A stretch of DNA of 47,771 bases from Chloromonas sp. AAM2 (Eukaryota > Chlorophyta > Chlorophyceae > Chlamydomonadales > Chlamydomonadaceae). The translations under genes and the position numbers were made by a program. The stretch covers positions 1 through 47,771 of the forward strand of contig QAXH01005106.1 of assembly GCA_004335635.1 (NCBI GenBank), written 5' to 3'. The notes below the pieces were generated by a model that worked only from the letters and a program-made list of their open reading frames with translations, searched no databases and was not told where the DNA came from. This document shows, one piece after another, positions 47,455-47,771 of this stretch. The first letter of the stretch is position 1. The number at the start of each line of letters is the position of its first letter.

Positions 47455-47771
47455 TCTGTTGCGCGCTGGCTTCCTTGTGCGAGCGAAGTATCAAGAGCTG
47501 ATGGAGTTGATCTGACAATCCACACGGCCTCAGCGTGCTTCCCAAATTGATAACCGCAACGGGATCGTAACGGCGATCTTGCGAAGACACCTGTCAAAAC
47601 AGCGAACCACTTTGCGGGCTCCCACATGCATCTGCATGCTGCATGTCTGTGTGCCCACCATGCAATATGGTGCGCTCTGTTAGGGATTGCTGGAGAATCA
47701 CTTGCAATTGCAAGGCCGATGCCAGAAGGCAATGACTGGGCTTTGCCAACCCAGCAACCGCTTTTCCCTTT
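47455..47771. promoter_or_regulatory. Upstream flank of CYP40
   Basis: The last 317 bases lie directly 5' of the CYP40 start codon and should carry its 5' untranslated region and promoter. No other gene or clear TATA box is seen before the window ends. Confidence 0.4.

Overview
The window looks like nuclear DNA of a green-lineage eukaryote, most likely an intron-rich green alga. Seven multi-exon protein genes could be rebuilt exon by exon. Every intron is GT-AG, and reading frame is kept across every junction. The green assignment rests on two genes: an armadillo-BTB protein laid out like plant ARIA/ABAP1, and a deubiquitinase with the N-terminal membrane segment plus MYND finger of the plant UBP15-19 group. 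Genus cannot be fixed from sequence alone. There is no bacterial operon structure, CRISPR array, rRNA or intact tRNA gene.

Layout. 1-5878 is a repeat-marked stretch with no recognisable conserved gene; it holds a 144-bp tandem repeat and an alanine-rich ORF of doubtful status. 5879-11642 (+) is the ARIA-like ARM/BTB gene (16 exons, 723 aa). 13267-20227 (-) is a MYND-type ubiquitin-specific protease (11 exons, 881 aa). 22037-25110 (+) is a leucine-rich-repeat protein with a long low-complexity tail (5 exons, about 598 aa). 26216-32770 (-) is actin-related protein ARP4 (16 exons, 437 aa). Inside its sixth intron, on the opposite strand, lies a complete second gene for the U4 snRNP / box C/D snoRNP protein SNU13 (29774-30520, 5 exons, 127 aa). 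33222-39496 (-) is the Sec1/Munc18 protein VPS45 (13 exons, 609 aa). 39823-40703 (+) is the cohesion-loader subunit CTF8 (3 exons, 118 aa), head to head with VPS45 across 326 bp. 42563-47454 (-) is the HSP90 co-chaperone cyclophilin CYP40 (10 exons, 372 aa).

The genes are housekeeping functions (protein turnover, chromatin remodelling, splicing, vesicle fusion, sister-chromatid cohesion, chaperoning) and form no pathway. The interest is in architecture: a gene nested antisense in an intron, a compact divergent promoter, telomere-type repeats inside an intron, an intronic 54-bp minisatellite open in several reading frames, a G-rich 5' splice site, and a 19-base motif that recurs downstream of three genes in the sense of each gene. 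Coordinates were worked out by eye. Exon phases sum correctly in all seven recognised families, which is a strong internal check. The first exon of the LRR gene and the last exon of the ARIA-like gene remain uncertain.
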